A stretch of DNA of 44,365 nt from Pseudomonadota bacterium (GTDB taxonomy: Bacteria > Pseudomonadota > Gammaproteobacteria > Steroidobacterales > Steroidobacteraceae), in contig JAFAGC010000097.1 of the NCBI GenBank assembly GCA_023423065.1, forward strand, positions 1-44,365, written 5' to 3'. How positions within the stretch are numbered: position 1 is the first letter of the stretch; the number at the start of each line of letters is the position of its first letter. The notes below the pieces were generated by a model, which worked only from the letters and a program-made list of their open reading frames with translations, did no database searches and had not been told where the DNA came from. Positions 6,965 through 16,836 of this stretch are shown in pieces. The translations under genes and the position numbers were made by a program.

Positions 6965-8680
6965 ATGAAGACTCCTTCCGCCCCGCGTCGTCGAGCGTCC
7001 GGCCTGCGTGCCCTGGCGGCAATGGTTTTTCCGCCGGCATGCAGCAGCGGCCTCGCGATCGCCGCGTTGTTCTTCCTCGGCTCGCTCACGCCGGGTCTCG
7101 TTCCGCGCTCGGCGACGGCGCAGGCCTTGTTGTCCGGCGCCTGCCTGGCGGTTGGATACGGGTTCGGCGTGATGCTGCGCGGGTTGTGGACATACCTCGA
7201 ACTGCCGGTGCCCCGTGCAGTAAAGGACGGTCGGGCGCGAAAGGCCGCGCTGGTGATGAGCGCCATCATCTTCCTGTTCGCGCTGTGGCGCGGCCAGGCC
7301 TGGAACGACGTCATCGGCAGGCTCATGCATCTGCCGCCGGCCGGTGCATCGCGGCCACTGGTCGTCGGAACGGGAGCGCTGCTGGTCGCGCTGCTGTTGC
7401 TGACTCTCGGCCGTGGCGCGGCGCGCCTCGTACGCTGGGCAACCGCGGTCGCGGCGCGGCACCTGCCGCGGCGGGTCGCCACGGTGCTGGGCAGCGTCGT
7501 TGCGGGGCTGCTGCTGATCGGCCTGGTCAACGGCGTGATCGTCCGCACCGTGCTCAACGGGCTCGACAGTTCGTACCGCGCGGCGGACGAGCTGATTCCG
7601 CCCGACAAGGTCGCGCCGAGCGAACCCGAGCGTCCCGGCAGTCCGCAGTCGCTGGTCGCGTGGAACGAGCTCGGCAACATGGGCCGACGCTTCGTTGCCG
7701 GAACGCCCACGGCGGAAGCGCTCCGCGAACTCGCCGGCCCGACCGCGAAAACGCCGCTGCGCGTGTACGCGGGACTCCCGGCCGCGGGTTCGCCCGAGGA
7801 ACGCGCGCGCCTCGCACTCGCGGAGCTCAAACGGGTCGGCGGCTTTTCGCGCGCCGCGCTGCTGATCATCACGCCGACCGGCACGGGCTGGGTGGACCCG
7901 GCCGCGATCGATTCGATCGAGTACCTGTATCGGGGGGACATCGCCAGCGTCGCGGTGCAGTACTCCTATCTATCGAGTCCGCTGACGCTGCTCGTCGATC
8001 CCGAGACCGGCGCGGTGACGGCGCGCGCGCTGTTCCGCGAGGTCTACGGCCATTGGCGCACGCTGCCGCCCGACCGGCGCCCGAAGCTCTATCTACACGG
8101 CCTGAGCCTGGGTGCGTTCAACTCCGAGCGTTCCTTCGACATGTTCGAGCTGCTCGGCGATCCGGTGGACGGCGCTTTGTGGAGCGGGCCGCCGTTCGCG
8201 TCCACGCACTGGCGCGCGGTGACCGATGCGCGTAATCCCGGCACGCCGATCTGGCGCCCGCAATTCCGGGATGGCGCGTTCGTGCGCTTCATGAACCAGC
8301 ACGGCCCGGGCACGCCGCACGGCACGCCGTGGGGACCGATGCGTATCGTGTACCTGCAGTATGCGAGCGACGCGATCACCTTCTTCGATCCGCGCGGCTT
8401 TTTGCGCAAGCCCGCGTGGCTCCAGGAGCCGCGCGGACCCGACGTCTCCGCGCACATGCGCTGGATCCCGGTGGTGACGATGATCCAGACCGGGCTCGAC
8501 ATGCCCCTGTCGATGGACGCGCCGATGGGCTTCGGCCACGTCTATTCGCCCGCGCACTACATCGCCGCGTGGCTCGAGGTCACGGGCATCGATGACTGGG
8601 AGCCCGACGATGTCGCGCGATTGCAGCGGGCCCTCGATCAGCGGCAGTTGCAGCGCGCCGAAGAGCCGGGCGGAGGATGA
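6965..8680 (+). CDS. Membrane-bound alpha/beta-hydrolase (Abhydrolase_9 family)
   Basis: 571 residues. The N-terminal 190 residues hold about five hydrophobic segments and the SLTPGLVPR motif that marks the Abhydrolase_9 N-terminal domain. The C-terminal half is the hydrolase: LYLHGLSLGAFNSE carries the GxSxG elbow with Ser near residue 381, followed by WSGPPF and a late HVYSPAHYIAAW segment. It is a predicted inner-membrane esterase or lipase of unknown substrate. The ATG at 6965 has only a weak GGGAAAA upstream. About 220 bases without a gene precede it, in which I see no feature beyond the CTAGTTAGTC word at 6891. Confidence 0.85.
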   Translation: MKTPSAPRRRASGLRALAAMVFPPACSSGLAIAALFFLGSLTPGLVPRSATAQALLSGACLAVGYGFGVMLRGLWTYLELPVPRAVKDGRARKAALVMSAIIFLFALWRGQAWNDVIGRLMHLPPAGASRPLVVGTGALLVALLLLTLGRGAARLVRWATAVAARHLPRRVATVLGSVVAGLLLIGLVNGVIVRTVLNGLDSSYRAADELIPPDKVAPSEPERPGSPQSLVAWNELGNMGRRFVAGTPTAEALRELAGPTAKTPLRVYAGLPAAGSPEERARLALAELKRVGGFSRAALLIITPTGTGWVDPAAIDSIEYLYRGDIASVAVQYSYLSSPLTLLVDPETGAVTARALFREVYGHWRTLPPDRRPKLYLHGLSLGAFNSERSFDMFELLGDPVDGALWSGPPFASTHWRAVTDARNPGTPIWRPQFRDGAFVRFMNQHGPGTPHGTPWGPMRIVYLQYASDAITFFDPRGFLRKPAWLQEPRGPDVSAHMRWIPVVTMIQTGLDMPLSMDAPMGFGHVYSPAHYIAAWLEVTGIDDWEPDDVARLQRALDQRQLQRAEEPGGG

Positions 8681-8736
8681 AGGCGTGAGCGTGGTCCTAC
8701 ACCCTTTGCGGCGTGACGTAATGGGTATCGCACCGC

Positions 8737-10953
8737 ATGATGCGCCTGCATGTGCATGTGCATGTGCAGGGGCAAGGGAGTGCGCCGTTGGATCGTCACC
8801 TCGCAGACTGGACCTCGATCGTCGGGGCGCCGCATACGCCCGAGGCGATAGCGGAGCGGCTCAAGCTCGCGCTCGACGCCGGCGAGCTCGGCGACTGGAG
8901 CTGGGATGCGCGCTCCGACGTCGTGACGCTCAGCCGCCGCTCGGCGGACACGTTCGGCGTTCCGCACGAGCCGATCACGTGGGCCGCGTTGCGCGACCTG
9001 CTGCATCCGGACGATCGCGAGCGCGCGCGCCACGCGGTCGATGAAGCCATCGCCAACCGGGCGCAATACGACATCGAATATCGCGTGAATCGCCCCGACG
9101 GCGAGATGTGCTGGATCGCCGCGCGCGGCGCCGTCCACGCGAGCCGTGACGAAGTCATCGGCATGGTCGGCGTGGTCCATGACATCACCGAGCGCAAGTT
9201 CGCTGAATCCGCGCTGCGCGAGGAAACGCGCGCGCTCGAAACGCTGAACCGCACGGCCATCTCGCTTTCGTCCACGCTCGACATCGAATCGCTGCTGCAG
9301 ACCGTCACGGACGCGGCCACGAAGGTGTGTGGCGCGCAGTTCGGCGCGTTCTTCTACAACACGCACGATGAAAACGGCGACGCGTATCAGCTCTACACGC
9401 TGTCCGGCGCGCCGCGCGCGGCGTTCGACAAGTTCGGCCATCCGCGCACGACGCCGATCTTCGCGCCCACGTTCAACGGCGAGGGCATCATCCGCCTCGA
9501 CGACGTGCTCGCGGATCCTCGCTACGGCAACTGGCCTCCGCATCACGGCATGCCGCAGGGCCATCTGCCGGTGAGGAGTTATCTGGCGGTGCCGGTGCGC
9601 TCCCGGAGCAACGAAGTTTTCGGTGGGCTGTTCTTCGGTCACCCGGAGGTCGGCGTCTTCACGAGCCGCTCGGAAAGACTGGTCGCGGGCATGGCGGCGC
9701 AGGCGGCCGCGGCGATCGACAACGCGCGCCTGTACGAGAGCATGCGCAGGGCCGCGGAGAACGAGAAGCTGGCGCGCTCGCAGGCCGAACAGGCCAGCAA
9801 GCAGAAAGACGAATTCCTGGCGACGCTCTCGCACGAACTGCGCACGCCGCTCAACGCGATCCTCGGCTGGGCGCAGGTCCTGCGCCGCAATTCGGGCAAC
9901 CTCGAGCAGATCCACAAGCAGGGCATCGAGATCATCGAGCGCAACACGCGCCTCCAGACGCAGCTCATCGAAGACCTGCTCGACATGAGCCGCATCACGA
10001 GCGGCAAGATGCAGCTCGACGTGCAGACGATCATGCCGACGACGTTCGTCCAGGCCGCCATCGACACCGTGCAGCCGGCCGCGGACGCGAAAGGCATACG
10101 GCTGATCCGCATCCTCGATCACTCGGCTGGACCGGTCTCGGGCGACCCGGGCCGGTTGCAGCAGGTGCTGTGGAACCTGCTCTCCAACGCGATCAAGTTC
10201 ACGCCGAAGGAAGGCCGCGTGAGTGTGGTACTCGAGCGCGTGAACTCGCACATCGAGATCTCGGTTGCGGACAGTGGCATCGGCATCAAGCCCGAGTTCC
10301 AGTCGCACGTGTTCGACCGCTTCCAGCAGGGCGACGCGTCGATCGCGCGCAAACACGGCGGCCTCGGCCTTGGCCTGTCCATCGTGAAGAATCTCGTCGA
10401 ACTGCACGGCGGCTCCGTGCAAGTGCACAGCCCGGGCGAGAACCAGGGCTCGACTTTCAGCGTGCACCTGCCGCTCGCCGTCGTGCGTTCCGCGGCGCAG
10501 ACGGCGGAGCGCGTGCATCCGGCTACCGCACCGCCGCCGCTCACGAACTTCGCGATGCCGGATCTTTCCGGCCTGCGCGTGCTGGTGGTCGAGGACGAGC
10601 CCGACGCGCGCGCGCTCATCGACCACGTGTTGAGCGATTGCGGCGCGTCGGTGCTCGCGGCCGCCCGCGCGACCGAAGCGTTGGCCACGCTCGAGACGGA
10701 GTCGGTCGACGTGATCGTCAGCGACATCGGCCTGCCCGAGGTCGACGGCTACGTGTTCCTGCGGCAGGCTCGTTCGCTGTTGCAGAAGCAGGAACGGCGC
10801 ATCCCGGCGATCGCGCTCACCGCCTTCGCGCGTTCGGAGGACCGGACCCGTGCGCTGCATGCGGGTTTCCTGGTTCACGTCGCGAAGCCCGTCGAGCCGA
10901 CCGAATTGGCCGCCACCGTGGCGAGCGTGGCCGGGCGATCGATGGGCGCCTAG
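8737..10953 (+). CDS. Hybrid sensor histidine kinase (PAS-GAF-HisKA-HATPase-REC)
   Basis: 738 residues. The domains in order are PAS/PAC (about 45-155, ending DITERKF), GAF (about 170-340), HisKA with the H box FLATLSHELRTPLNAI (His366), HATPase (NAIKFTP, DSGIGI, GGLGLGLSI) and a C-terminal receiver with acidic pair E619/D620, phosphoacceptor D663 and conserved Lys in AKPVEP. No membrane segment or signal peptide is seen, so it senses cytoplasmic signals. The start is uncertain: ATG at 8737 lies in a TGCATG repeat giving HVHVHV, while a TTG at 8788 has AGGGAG 7 bases upstream and begins just before the conserved part. No partner regulator is adjacent, so it is an orphan. Confidence 0.92.
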   Translation: MMRLHVHVHVQGQGSAPLDRHLADWTSIVGAPHTPEAIAERLKLALDAGELGDWSWDARSDVVTLSRRSADTFGVPHEPITWAALRDLLHPDDRERARHAVDEAIANRAQYDIEYRVNRPDGEMCWIAARGAVHASRDEVIGMVGVVHDITERKFAESALREETRALETLNRTAISLSSTLDIESLLQTVTDAATKVCGAQFGAFFYNTHDENGDAYQLYTLSGAPRAAFDKFGHPRTTPIFAPTFNGEGIIRLDDVLADPRYGNWPPHHGMPQGHLPVRSYLAVPVRSRSNEVFGGLFFGHPEVGVFTSRSERLVAGMAAQAAAAIDNARLYESMRRAAENEKLARSQAEQASKQKDEFLATLSHELRTPLNAILGWAQVLRRNSGNLEQIHKQGIEIIERNTRLQTQLIEDLLDMSRITSGKMQLDVQTIMPTTFVQAAIDTVQPAADAKGIRLIRILDHSAGPVSGDPGRLQQVLWNLLSNAIKFTPKEGRVSVVLERVNSHIEISVADSGIGIKPEFQSHVFDRFQQGDASIARKHGGLGLGLSIVKNLVELHGGSVQVHSPGENQGSTFSVHLPLAVVRSAAQTAERVHPATAPPPLTNFAMPDLSGLRVLVVEDEPDARALIDHVLSDCGASVLAAARATEALATLETESVDVIVSDIGLPEVDGYVFLRQARSLLQKQERRIPAIALTAFARSEDRTRALHAGFLVHVAKPVEPTELAATVASVAGRSMGA

Positions 10954-11069
10954 TTAGTCGGGATCCGTCGCCGCTCGCGGTGTCGGCGTCGCGCTGACGG
11001 ACGATTCCTCGGCGCATACCGTGTCGGGGAGCGTTGTTTCTCCGGCCGTCACGGACGCATGCTCGCCGG

Positions 11070-12101
11070 ATGCGCGCGATCCGCTTCGTCGGGCCCGGAA
11101 AATCCGCCGAGCTGGCCGAGGTCCCCCGGCCATCGCCCGGTCCGGGCGAGGTGCTCGTGAAGATCGCCGGTGCGGGCGTGTGTCATTCCGACCTGCACAT
11201 CCTCGAGCAGGACATGGGCTTCAAGGCGCCGTTCACGCTCGGACACGAGAACGCCGGCCACATCGCCGCGCTCGGCCAGGGCGTCACGCAATGGAAGGAG
11301 GGCGACGCGGTGCTCGTCTATGGGCCGTGGGGCTGTGGGCGCTGCCGCACTTGCCAGACTTCGGCTGAAAACTACTGCGAGAACCATGCGTCCATCCCGA
11401 CGTATGGCGGTGGTCTCGGATCGGATGGTGGCATGGCGGAGTTCATGCTCGTGCCGTCCGCGCGCCTGTTGCTGCCGCTCGGGAAGCTGGACCCGGTGGC
11501 CGCGGCGCCGCTGTCCGATGCCGCGCTGACTCCGTATCACGCGATCAAGTCGTCGATGCCGTGGCTGACCACGGATGCCTCCGTACTCGTGATCGGCGTC
11601 GGGGGACTCGGGCACATGGCGGTGCAGATCCTGCGCGCGACCTGCGCCTCGCGCCTCATCGCGGCGGACATCGACGATGCCAAGCTCGAGCTCGCGCGCA
11701 AACACGGTGCGATGCACACGATCAACACGCGTGCCGCGGACGAGGCCGCGGAGTCGATCGCGGCGCTGGTCGGCGCGCGCGGCGTGACCGTCGTGCTCGA
11801 CTTCGTCGGCGCGCAGGCGACCGTCGATCTGGCCGTGCGAGTAGTCGGGCGCAACAGCCGCATCTCGGTGGTCGGCCTCGCGGGTGGCGTCGTGCATTAC
11901 GCGGCCAACAATCCGCCTTACGGGTGCGAAGTGAGCGTCCCGTACTGGGGATCGCGCGTCGAGATGATGGAGGTCATCGCGCTCGCGCAGGCCAACCGGA
12001 TCCATGCGGAGGTCGAGACTTTCCCCCTCGACCAGGCGGTGCAGGTCTACCAGAAGCTGCACGACGGGAAGATCCGCGGGCGAGCCGTGCTGCAGCCGTG
12101 A
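11070..12101 (+). CDS. Zinc-dependent alcohol dehydrogenase (medium-chain)
   Basis: 343 residues. Catalytic zinc ligands are seen in GAGVCHSDLH and GHENAGH, and the structural zinc site has four cysteines in CGRCRTCQTSAENYC. The coenzyme fold carries GVGGLGHMAVQ, and AADIDDAKLELA suggests NAD preference (Asp at the end of beta 2). It should oxidise alcohols or reduce aldehydes in the cytoplasm; the substrate is not predictable. I take the ATG at 11070 (MRAIRF), as the 12 residues before it are not conserved in type. The next gene begins 10 bases after its stop, possibly as an operon. Confidence 0.9.
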   Translation: MRAIRFVGPGKSAELAEVPRPSPGPGEVLVKIAGAGVCHSDLHILEQDMGFKAPFTLGHENAGHIAALGQGVTQWKEGDAVLVYGPWGCGRCRTCQTSAENYCENHASIPTYGGGLGSDGGMAEFMLVPSARLLLPLGKLDPVAAAPLSDAALTPYHAIKSSMPWLTTDASVLVIGVGGLGHMAVQILRATCASRLIAADIDDAKLELARKHGAMHTINTRAADEAAESIAALVGARGVTVVLDFVGAQATVDLAVRVVGRNSRISVVGLAGGVVHYAANNPPYGCEVSVPYWGSRVEMMEVIALAQANRIHAEVETFPLDQAVQVYQKLHDGKIRGRAVLQP

Positions 12102-12111
12102 GCTTGCGACG

Positions 12112-14307
12112 ATGAAAGCGCCGCCACGAGGTCGCGGTTTCATCGTCTCCGTACTGCTGTTGGTGATCGCCTCCACCGCGGTCGCCGATACCGCGGGGTT
12201 CGCCTTCCGCATCGACGAGGGGCGCAATCTCAACAGCTTCCTGCGTTCGGGACCGGTGGCCGCGCACCTGCTGCTGCGCTCGGGCAACGAACCGCGCATT
12301 CTCGTGGCGTTTCCGGCGGGCAACAGTGGCGTGGGGTTGTGGTTTCAAACTACCGAGTCCTCGACCGACTGGAAGCTCGCCACGCCGCCGCGGCCGGTCA
12401 CGCGGCTCGACGGCAGGAAACGTCCGTTACACGGCATCGAGTTCGAGATCGAGACACCGGCGCCGGAATTGCGCGTGCGCGGCGCGGTGTTGTCGTCGGT
12501 GCGCGTGCTGCGCGATTACGAACTGCAGGAGAAGGCTCCCCCGGAAGTGCGGGTCGCGCCGGAGACGACGAAGGAAACGATCGAATGGGCGCGCGACCGG
12601 CTGGACGGCGCGCCGGGATACCGGCTTGCGTTCGAATCGCTCGACGGCTCGCGCGTGTCGGCGGAAAAATTCACGGCCCCGCCGGGGAAACGCCTGCGCC
12701 TGCGAGTGCAGGCCCTGACCGGCGAAACGCCGCTGCGGCAGCTCGACCCTCTTCTGACGCCGTCCGCGGGTACCGACCCGCGCGCGCGCGACGTGCTGGC
12801 CTTCCTGAGTTACCGCGAGAAATTCCTTGCCGGTTCGTGGCGCTTCAACACGTATTTCGGCCGCGACACGCTGATCTCGGCCCTGCTGCTCGCTCCGGTG
12901 CTGGAGCCGCCGGCGATCGAGGGCGCGATCACGTCGGTGCTCGACCGCCTCGCGCCGAACGGCGAAGTCGCGCACGAGGAGGACATCGGCGAGTTCGCCG
13001 TGCTGCGCAACGTGCGCGAAGGACGCGGACGCGTCGCGACGCCCATCTACGACTACGGCATGGTCGACGACGACTTCCTGCTGGCGCCGCTCGCCGCGCG
13101 CTGGTTGCTCGACGACGCGCGCGGCCGCGGGCGAGCGCGCGAATTCCTCGCGCGCAAGGGGACCGGTGACGAAACGAGTGGGGCCGCGCTCGCTCGCAAC
13201 CTCGCCTGGGTCGTTGGACGCGCGAGCGCGTTCGCCGACGATCCACGCGTCGGCAATCTCGTCGACATCAAGCGCGGGCGCATGACGGGCAACTGGCGCG
13301 ACAGCGAGCAGGGGCTGGGCGGCGGGCGATACGCCTACGACGTGAATGCCGCGCTGGTCCCCGCCGCGCTCGCTGCGGCGGCGCGACTTTCCGCCAGTGG
13401 TCTGCTCGATCCGTTCATCGATGCCGAGACGCGCAAGACTTTTTCGCGCGCGGCGATCATCGCGGAGGCCTGGACGAATCGCGCTCCCGGATTCTTCAAG
13501 GTCACGGTCCCCGCGGCGCGTGCGCGCGCCGACATCGCCGCATACGCACGTGAGGTCGGAGTAGATAGCGAGCCCGCATTGCAGGCGCTGGGCGACCAGC
13601 CGTGGACCTTCAATGCCCTGTCGCTCGACGCCCTCGGCGCGCCCATCCCCATCCTGCACTCCGACGAGGGGTTCCGGTTGCTGTTGACCGACCCGCCCGC
13701 CGAGGACATCGCGGTCTGCCTCGACGCGATCATGCGCAGGTATCCGGCCGGGCTCGTGACGGATGCGGGCCTCCTGGTGGCGAACCCGGCGCTGGCGAGC
13801 CCGGGATTGCGCGGCGAGTTCAGCCGCTACGCCTACCACGGCGCGGTAGTCTGGTCCTGGCAGCAGGCATTACTCGCGGCCGCGCTCGAGCGCCAGGTGA
13901 GGAGAACCGATCTGCAAGAGCCGGTGCGGGCGCGACTGCGTTCCGCGCGCGCCGAACTATGGGGCGTGATCGAACGCTCCAACGCGCTGCGCACGTCGGA
14001 GCTGTGGAGCTGGTCGTATGCCGGGGGGAAATTCCGCATCGAACCGTTCGGCCGGCCCGGCGCGGACGTGGACGAATCCAACGCCGCGCAACTCTGGAGC
14101 ACCGTCTACCTGGGCCTGACGCCGTTCAAAAGCGGTACATCACCTGGAAGTTCAGTTCCCGTCCCTCGAGCGGGCGCGCGAGCAAGACGCCGCCGGTCCC
14201 GGCCGCCGCGCCGAAGATGCGCGAGTTGCTTTCGGTTATGCCGAGTTCGTCGGACAGGTTCGTGCCGCGAATCGAGAACTCCCAGTTCTCCGCGAAAGTC
14301 GCCTTGA
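12112..14307 (+). CDS. Exported six-hairpin glycosidase, glycogen-debranching-like; C-terminus overlaps next gene
   Basis: 731 residues with a signal peptide (GFIVSVLLLVIASTAVA), an N-terminal beta-rich domain and an (alpha/alpha)6 catalytic domain. SWRFNTYFGRDTLISALLL resembles the amylo-alpha-1,6-glucosidase/GH-like debranching family; GNWRDSEQGLGGG and WSWSYAGGKFRIEPFG are further barrel motifs. It probably hydrolyses an alpha-glucan or oligosaccharide in the periplasm. The convincing protein ends near LWSTVYLGLTPF (14130). The last 60 residues are Arg/Ser-rich and lie antisense to the convergent TonB receptor, so the true stop may have been lost; a +1 frame TGA occurs at 14117. GH family and substrate are uncertain. 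Confidence 0.78.
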   Translation: MKAPPRGRGFIVSVLLLVIASTAVADTAGFAFRIDEGRNLNSFLRSGPVAAHLLLRSGNEPRILVAFPAGNSGVGLWFQTTESSTDWKLATPPRPVTRLDGRKRPLHGIEFEIETPAPELRVRGAVLSSVRVLRDYELQEKAPPEVRVAPETTKETIEWARDRLDGAPGYRLAFESLDGSRVSAEKFTAPPGKRLRLRVQALTGETPLRQLDPLLTPSAGTDPRARDVLAFLSYREKFLAGSWRFNTYFGRDTLISALLLAPVLEPPAIEGAITSVLDRLAPNGEVAHEEDIGEFAVLRNVREGRGRVATPIYDYGMVDDDFLLAPLAARWLLDDARGRGRAREFLARKGTGDETSGAALARNLAWVVGRASAFADDPRVGNLVDIKRGRMTGNWRDSEQGLGGGRYAYDVNAALVPAALAAAARLSASGLLDPFIDAETRKTFSRAAIIAEAWTNRAPGFFKVTVPAARARADIAAYAREVGVDSEPALQALGDQPWTFNALSLDALGAPIPILHSDEGFRLLLTDPPAEDIAVCLDAIMRRYPAGLVTDAGLLVANPALASPGLRGEFSRYAYHGAVVWSWQQALLAAALERQVRRTDLQEPVRARLRSARAELWGVIERSNALRTSELWSWSYAGGKFRIEPFGRPGADVDESNAAQLWSTVYLGLTPFKSGTSPGSSVPVPRAGARARRRRSRPPRRRCASCFRLCRVRRTGSCRESRTPSSPRKSP

Positions 14308-16663
14308 TCCCCGCGTCCCAGGTCTCGTAGGTGCCCAACTGCTGCAGGCCGGACTGGTCCTGCGTGCGGTCGCCGATGTGGGTGTAGGTGACGTAGGCCT
14401 CGAACTCGCCGTTGCCGAACGGCATGCGGTAGCTGGGCGTCAGCATGTAACGCAGCTTGGGCTGGCGCTGCAGCTGCTCGCCCTCGATGGGTGCGCAGCC
14501 GTCGCCGGTGACCACGTTCGTGAACGGGAAGCAGGCATCGAAGTCGGTGTATTCGCCGTCCAGCCAGTTGGCGACGACCTCGAAGCGGAAGTTCTCGCCC
14601 GGCGTCAGCGCGCCGATGAAGTTCACGCCTTTCGACTCGGAGCCGTAGAAGAGCCGCTGGCCGGTCGGTGCGCCCGCCGCGGTGGTTTGCTGGTAGGCAA
14701 GGCCGGTGAAGTCGCGGTAGTAGGCGCTGATGTCCGCGTAGAGCAGGTCGTTCTGGAACTTGAAGCCGACCTCGTAGTTGTCGACCTCCTGCAGGGGGTC
14801 CGTATTGCCGGTCGTGCTGCCGCGGATGCCGTTGTCGAAGTCGAGGAAGTGGCCGCCGCGATTGATGCGCGCATAGGCGGACATGTTGTCGGTGAAGCTG
14901 AAGTTGGCGCCGACGGTCCACGAGATGAAATCCTCGTCGTAGTCGGTGACCGCGAACGTGCCGTTGCACACCGGAACCGCGTTGTTGTAGATCGTCAGCG
15001 GGTTGCCGTCGAGATCCACGTTCGTGAGATTGCAGACGTTGTTCCGCGCGTCCTGGTTTTCCCACCGCACGGACGCGTCGAGCAGCCAGCGGTCGATCCG
15101 CCACGAATCGGATAGATAGACGGCGGTGTTGAACGCGCGGCCGTGCTGCGCGATGTTGAAGCCGCCGTTGTCGAGGAATCCCTGCTCGTCGGTGCGCAGG
15201 AACGTCTGGCCGCCGCTCACGTAGCTCACCGTGATCGGCCGCGCATTCGGCTCGTTGGTCATCATCATCTGGTTGCCGAGCGCCCACTCGTCGTCCATCT
15301 CGTAGTACGCGAGGTAGACGCCCATGGTCAGCGTGTTTCCGTCGAAGATCTCCTTGCTCAGGCGGAAGTCGTTGTTGAAGTTGCGCAGTTCCTTGTGGAT
15401 GAACCACCAGCCCTGGTGGATCACGTCCTGGTCGAGCGGCACCGCCCCACCGCCGACGAAGTTGGCGGTCGCCGAGCCCGCGGGCAGGGCGAGTCCGCCG
15501 AGATCGGTGGGCAACGTGTAGAGCTCGTCGAACAGCAATGCGGGATTGCTGCCCGAGAACAGCGCGTTCGTGTCGACGTCGCCGTCGTTGGCGAGGAACT
15601 TGTTGGTCAGCGACCAGCCGTTCGCGAGTTCCTGGTCGTAGTTCATGCCGAGGAACCACATCTGCGCGCCGCGCCCGTTGGCGAGGTCGGCGTTCGTGCC
15701 GCCGTTCGGATAGCCGTCGAGGCGCACGTGCCGGATGGCCTCACTGTAGTAAGTTCCCGTGAGCGGATCGAATCCGGGGTAGGCGCTGAACTGGTCGGTG
15801 CCGCGCTGGATCAGCGGAATCGGCGTGATGAACTGATTCTTCTCATCGAGGTAACGTGCGTAGACGAGGAACTGTCCGCCGTCGAGCTCGCGTTTCAGCG
15901 TCGCCGTGAACTGTCCGCCTTCGTCGGCGGTGTATTCCGGATTGCGCACGCCATCGGACTGCCGGAAGAATCCGCCGACGCTGCCGAACCAGTCTCCGCC
16001 GACCGGAAAGCCGTAGAAGCCGTCCACGCGCCACAGGTTCTGGTCGCCATAGGTGAGACCCAGACTACCTTCCGGCGTGTCGGTGCCGGTGCGCAGCAGG
16101 AAGTTGGCGGTTGCGCCCATCTGTCCGCCCGCGAACACCACCGACGGGCCGCCCTGCAGGATCTCGACCGACTTCACGGTCTCGTCGAGCCGGATGATCG
16201 TCGAGGTTTCGAAGAACGACAGCGTGGGCATGCCGTACAACGGAGAACCCATGAGCAGCGTCGTGAAGTAGGGTGCGTCGCCGCCGCCCGGAAAACCCGC
16301 GATCTCGATGTTCGCGCCGGTCTGGCCGCCCGTCGACTCCGGCCACATGCCGGGAGAAATCTTGAGCAGGTCCGCCGTGCTCTTGGGATTCGCTCGACGG
16401 ATCTGTTCCTGGTTCGCCGTCACGATGTTGAAGCTCGCCTCGAGCTTGCGCACGCCGCTCGCCGCCGCGGTGCCGGTGACGACGATGGTCTCGAGACCGC
16501 TTTCGTCGCGCGTCGGCTGGGAAGTGTCCTGTTGCTCTTGCTGCGCGACCGCGGTCGAACCGGCAACCGCGGCCGCGATGCCGGCGACCGTCTCGAGGAC
16601 TCGGGCGCGGACCTTGCCGCGCGTTCGGCGCTGTTGCGCCCCGTACAAAACTTGCGTGCTCAT
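14126..16663 (-). CDS. TonB-dependent outer-membrane receptor
   Basis: 845 residues. A signal peptide ending AVAQQ is followed by a TonB-box-like region (GLETIVVTGTAA), a plug domain (NPKSTADLLKISPGM, SVEILQGGPSVVFAGG) and a 22-strand-type barrel ending in the aromatic residue (FQVMYRF). GGAGGGATCC lies directly before the ATG at 16663; an upstream ATG at 16741 lacks this. It should import a ligand using TonB energy. It is divergent from a periplasmic trehalase and convergent with a glycosidase, so an oligosaccharide such as trehalose or a maltooligosaccharide is a reasonable guess. NPKSTADLLK and MWPESTGGQTGANIEIAGF are typical of Caulobacter/Xanthomonad receptors. Confidence 0.93.
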   Translation of the reverse strand: MSTQVLYGAQQRRTRGKVRARVLETVAGIAAAVAGSTAVAQQEQQDTSQPTRDESGLETIVVTGTAAASGVRKLEASFNIVTANQEQIRRANPKSTADLLKISPGMWPESTGGQTGANIEIAGFPGGGDAPYFTTLLMGSPLYGMPTLSFFETSTIIRLDETVKSVEILQGGPSVVFAGGQMGATANFLLRTGTDTPEGSLGLTYGDQNLWRVDGFYGFPVGGDWFGSVGGFFRQSDGVRNPEYTADEGGQFTATLKRELDGGQFLVYARYLDEKNQFITPIPLIQRGTDQFSAYPGFDPLTGTYYSEAIRHVRLDGYPNGGTNADLANGRGAQMWFLGMNYDQELANGWSLTNKFLANDGDVDTNALFSGSNPALLFDELYTLPTDLGGLALPAGSATANFVGGGAVPLDQDVIHQGWWFIHKELRNFNNDFRLSKEIFDGNTLTMGVYLAYYEMDDEWALGNQMMMTNEPNARPITVSYVSGGQTFLRTDEQGFLDNGGFNIAQHGRAFNTAVYLSDSWRIDRWLLDASVRWENQDARNNVCNLTNVDLDGNPLTIYNNAVPVCNGTFAVTDYDEDFISWTVGANFSFTDNMSAYARINRGGHFLDFDNGIRGSTTGNTDPLQEVDNYEVGFKFQNDLLYADISAYYRDFTGLAYQQTTAAGAPTGQRLFYGSESKGVNFIGALTPGENFRFEVVANWLDGEYTDFDACFPFTNVVTGDGCAPIEGEQLQRQPKLRYMLTPSYRMPFGNGEFEAYVTYTHIGDRTQDQSGLQQLGTYETWDAGIKATFAENWEFSIRGTNLSDELGITESNSRIFGAAAGTGGVLLARPLEGRELNFQVMYRF

Positions 16664-16836
16664 GGATCCCTCCGTGGAGTTCGCAATCGCTGACGGGAAG
16701 TGCGTGAGTCTGGCGCAACAAGAAAGCTTTAGCTGTATCAATGACCCGCGACTTCCGGTCAGCCATTGGCTACCCGCGGGGCATTTCGCGGAAAAGTTGG
16801 TAGGGTACGTTGCGCCGGGTATACGCAGGAGGCCGA

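Noticed and set aside
8638..10878. 746-residue minus-strand frame opposite the hybrid kinase
   Set aside because: Arg/Ala/Glu/Asp-rich shadow of a clear kinase gene in GC-rich DNA; no domain of its own.
15143..16693. 516-residue plus-strand frame opposite the TonB receptor
   Set aside because: Composition of an antisense shadow, no start signal and no recognisable fold.
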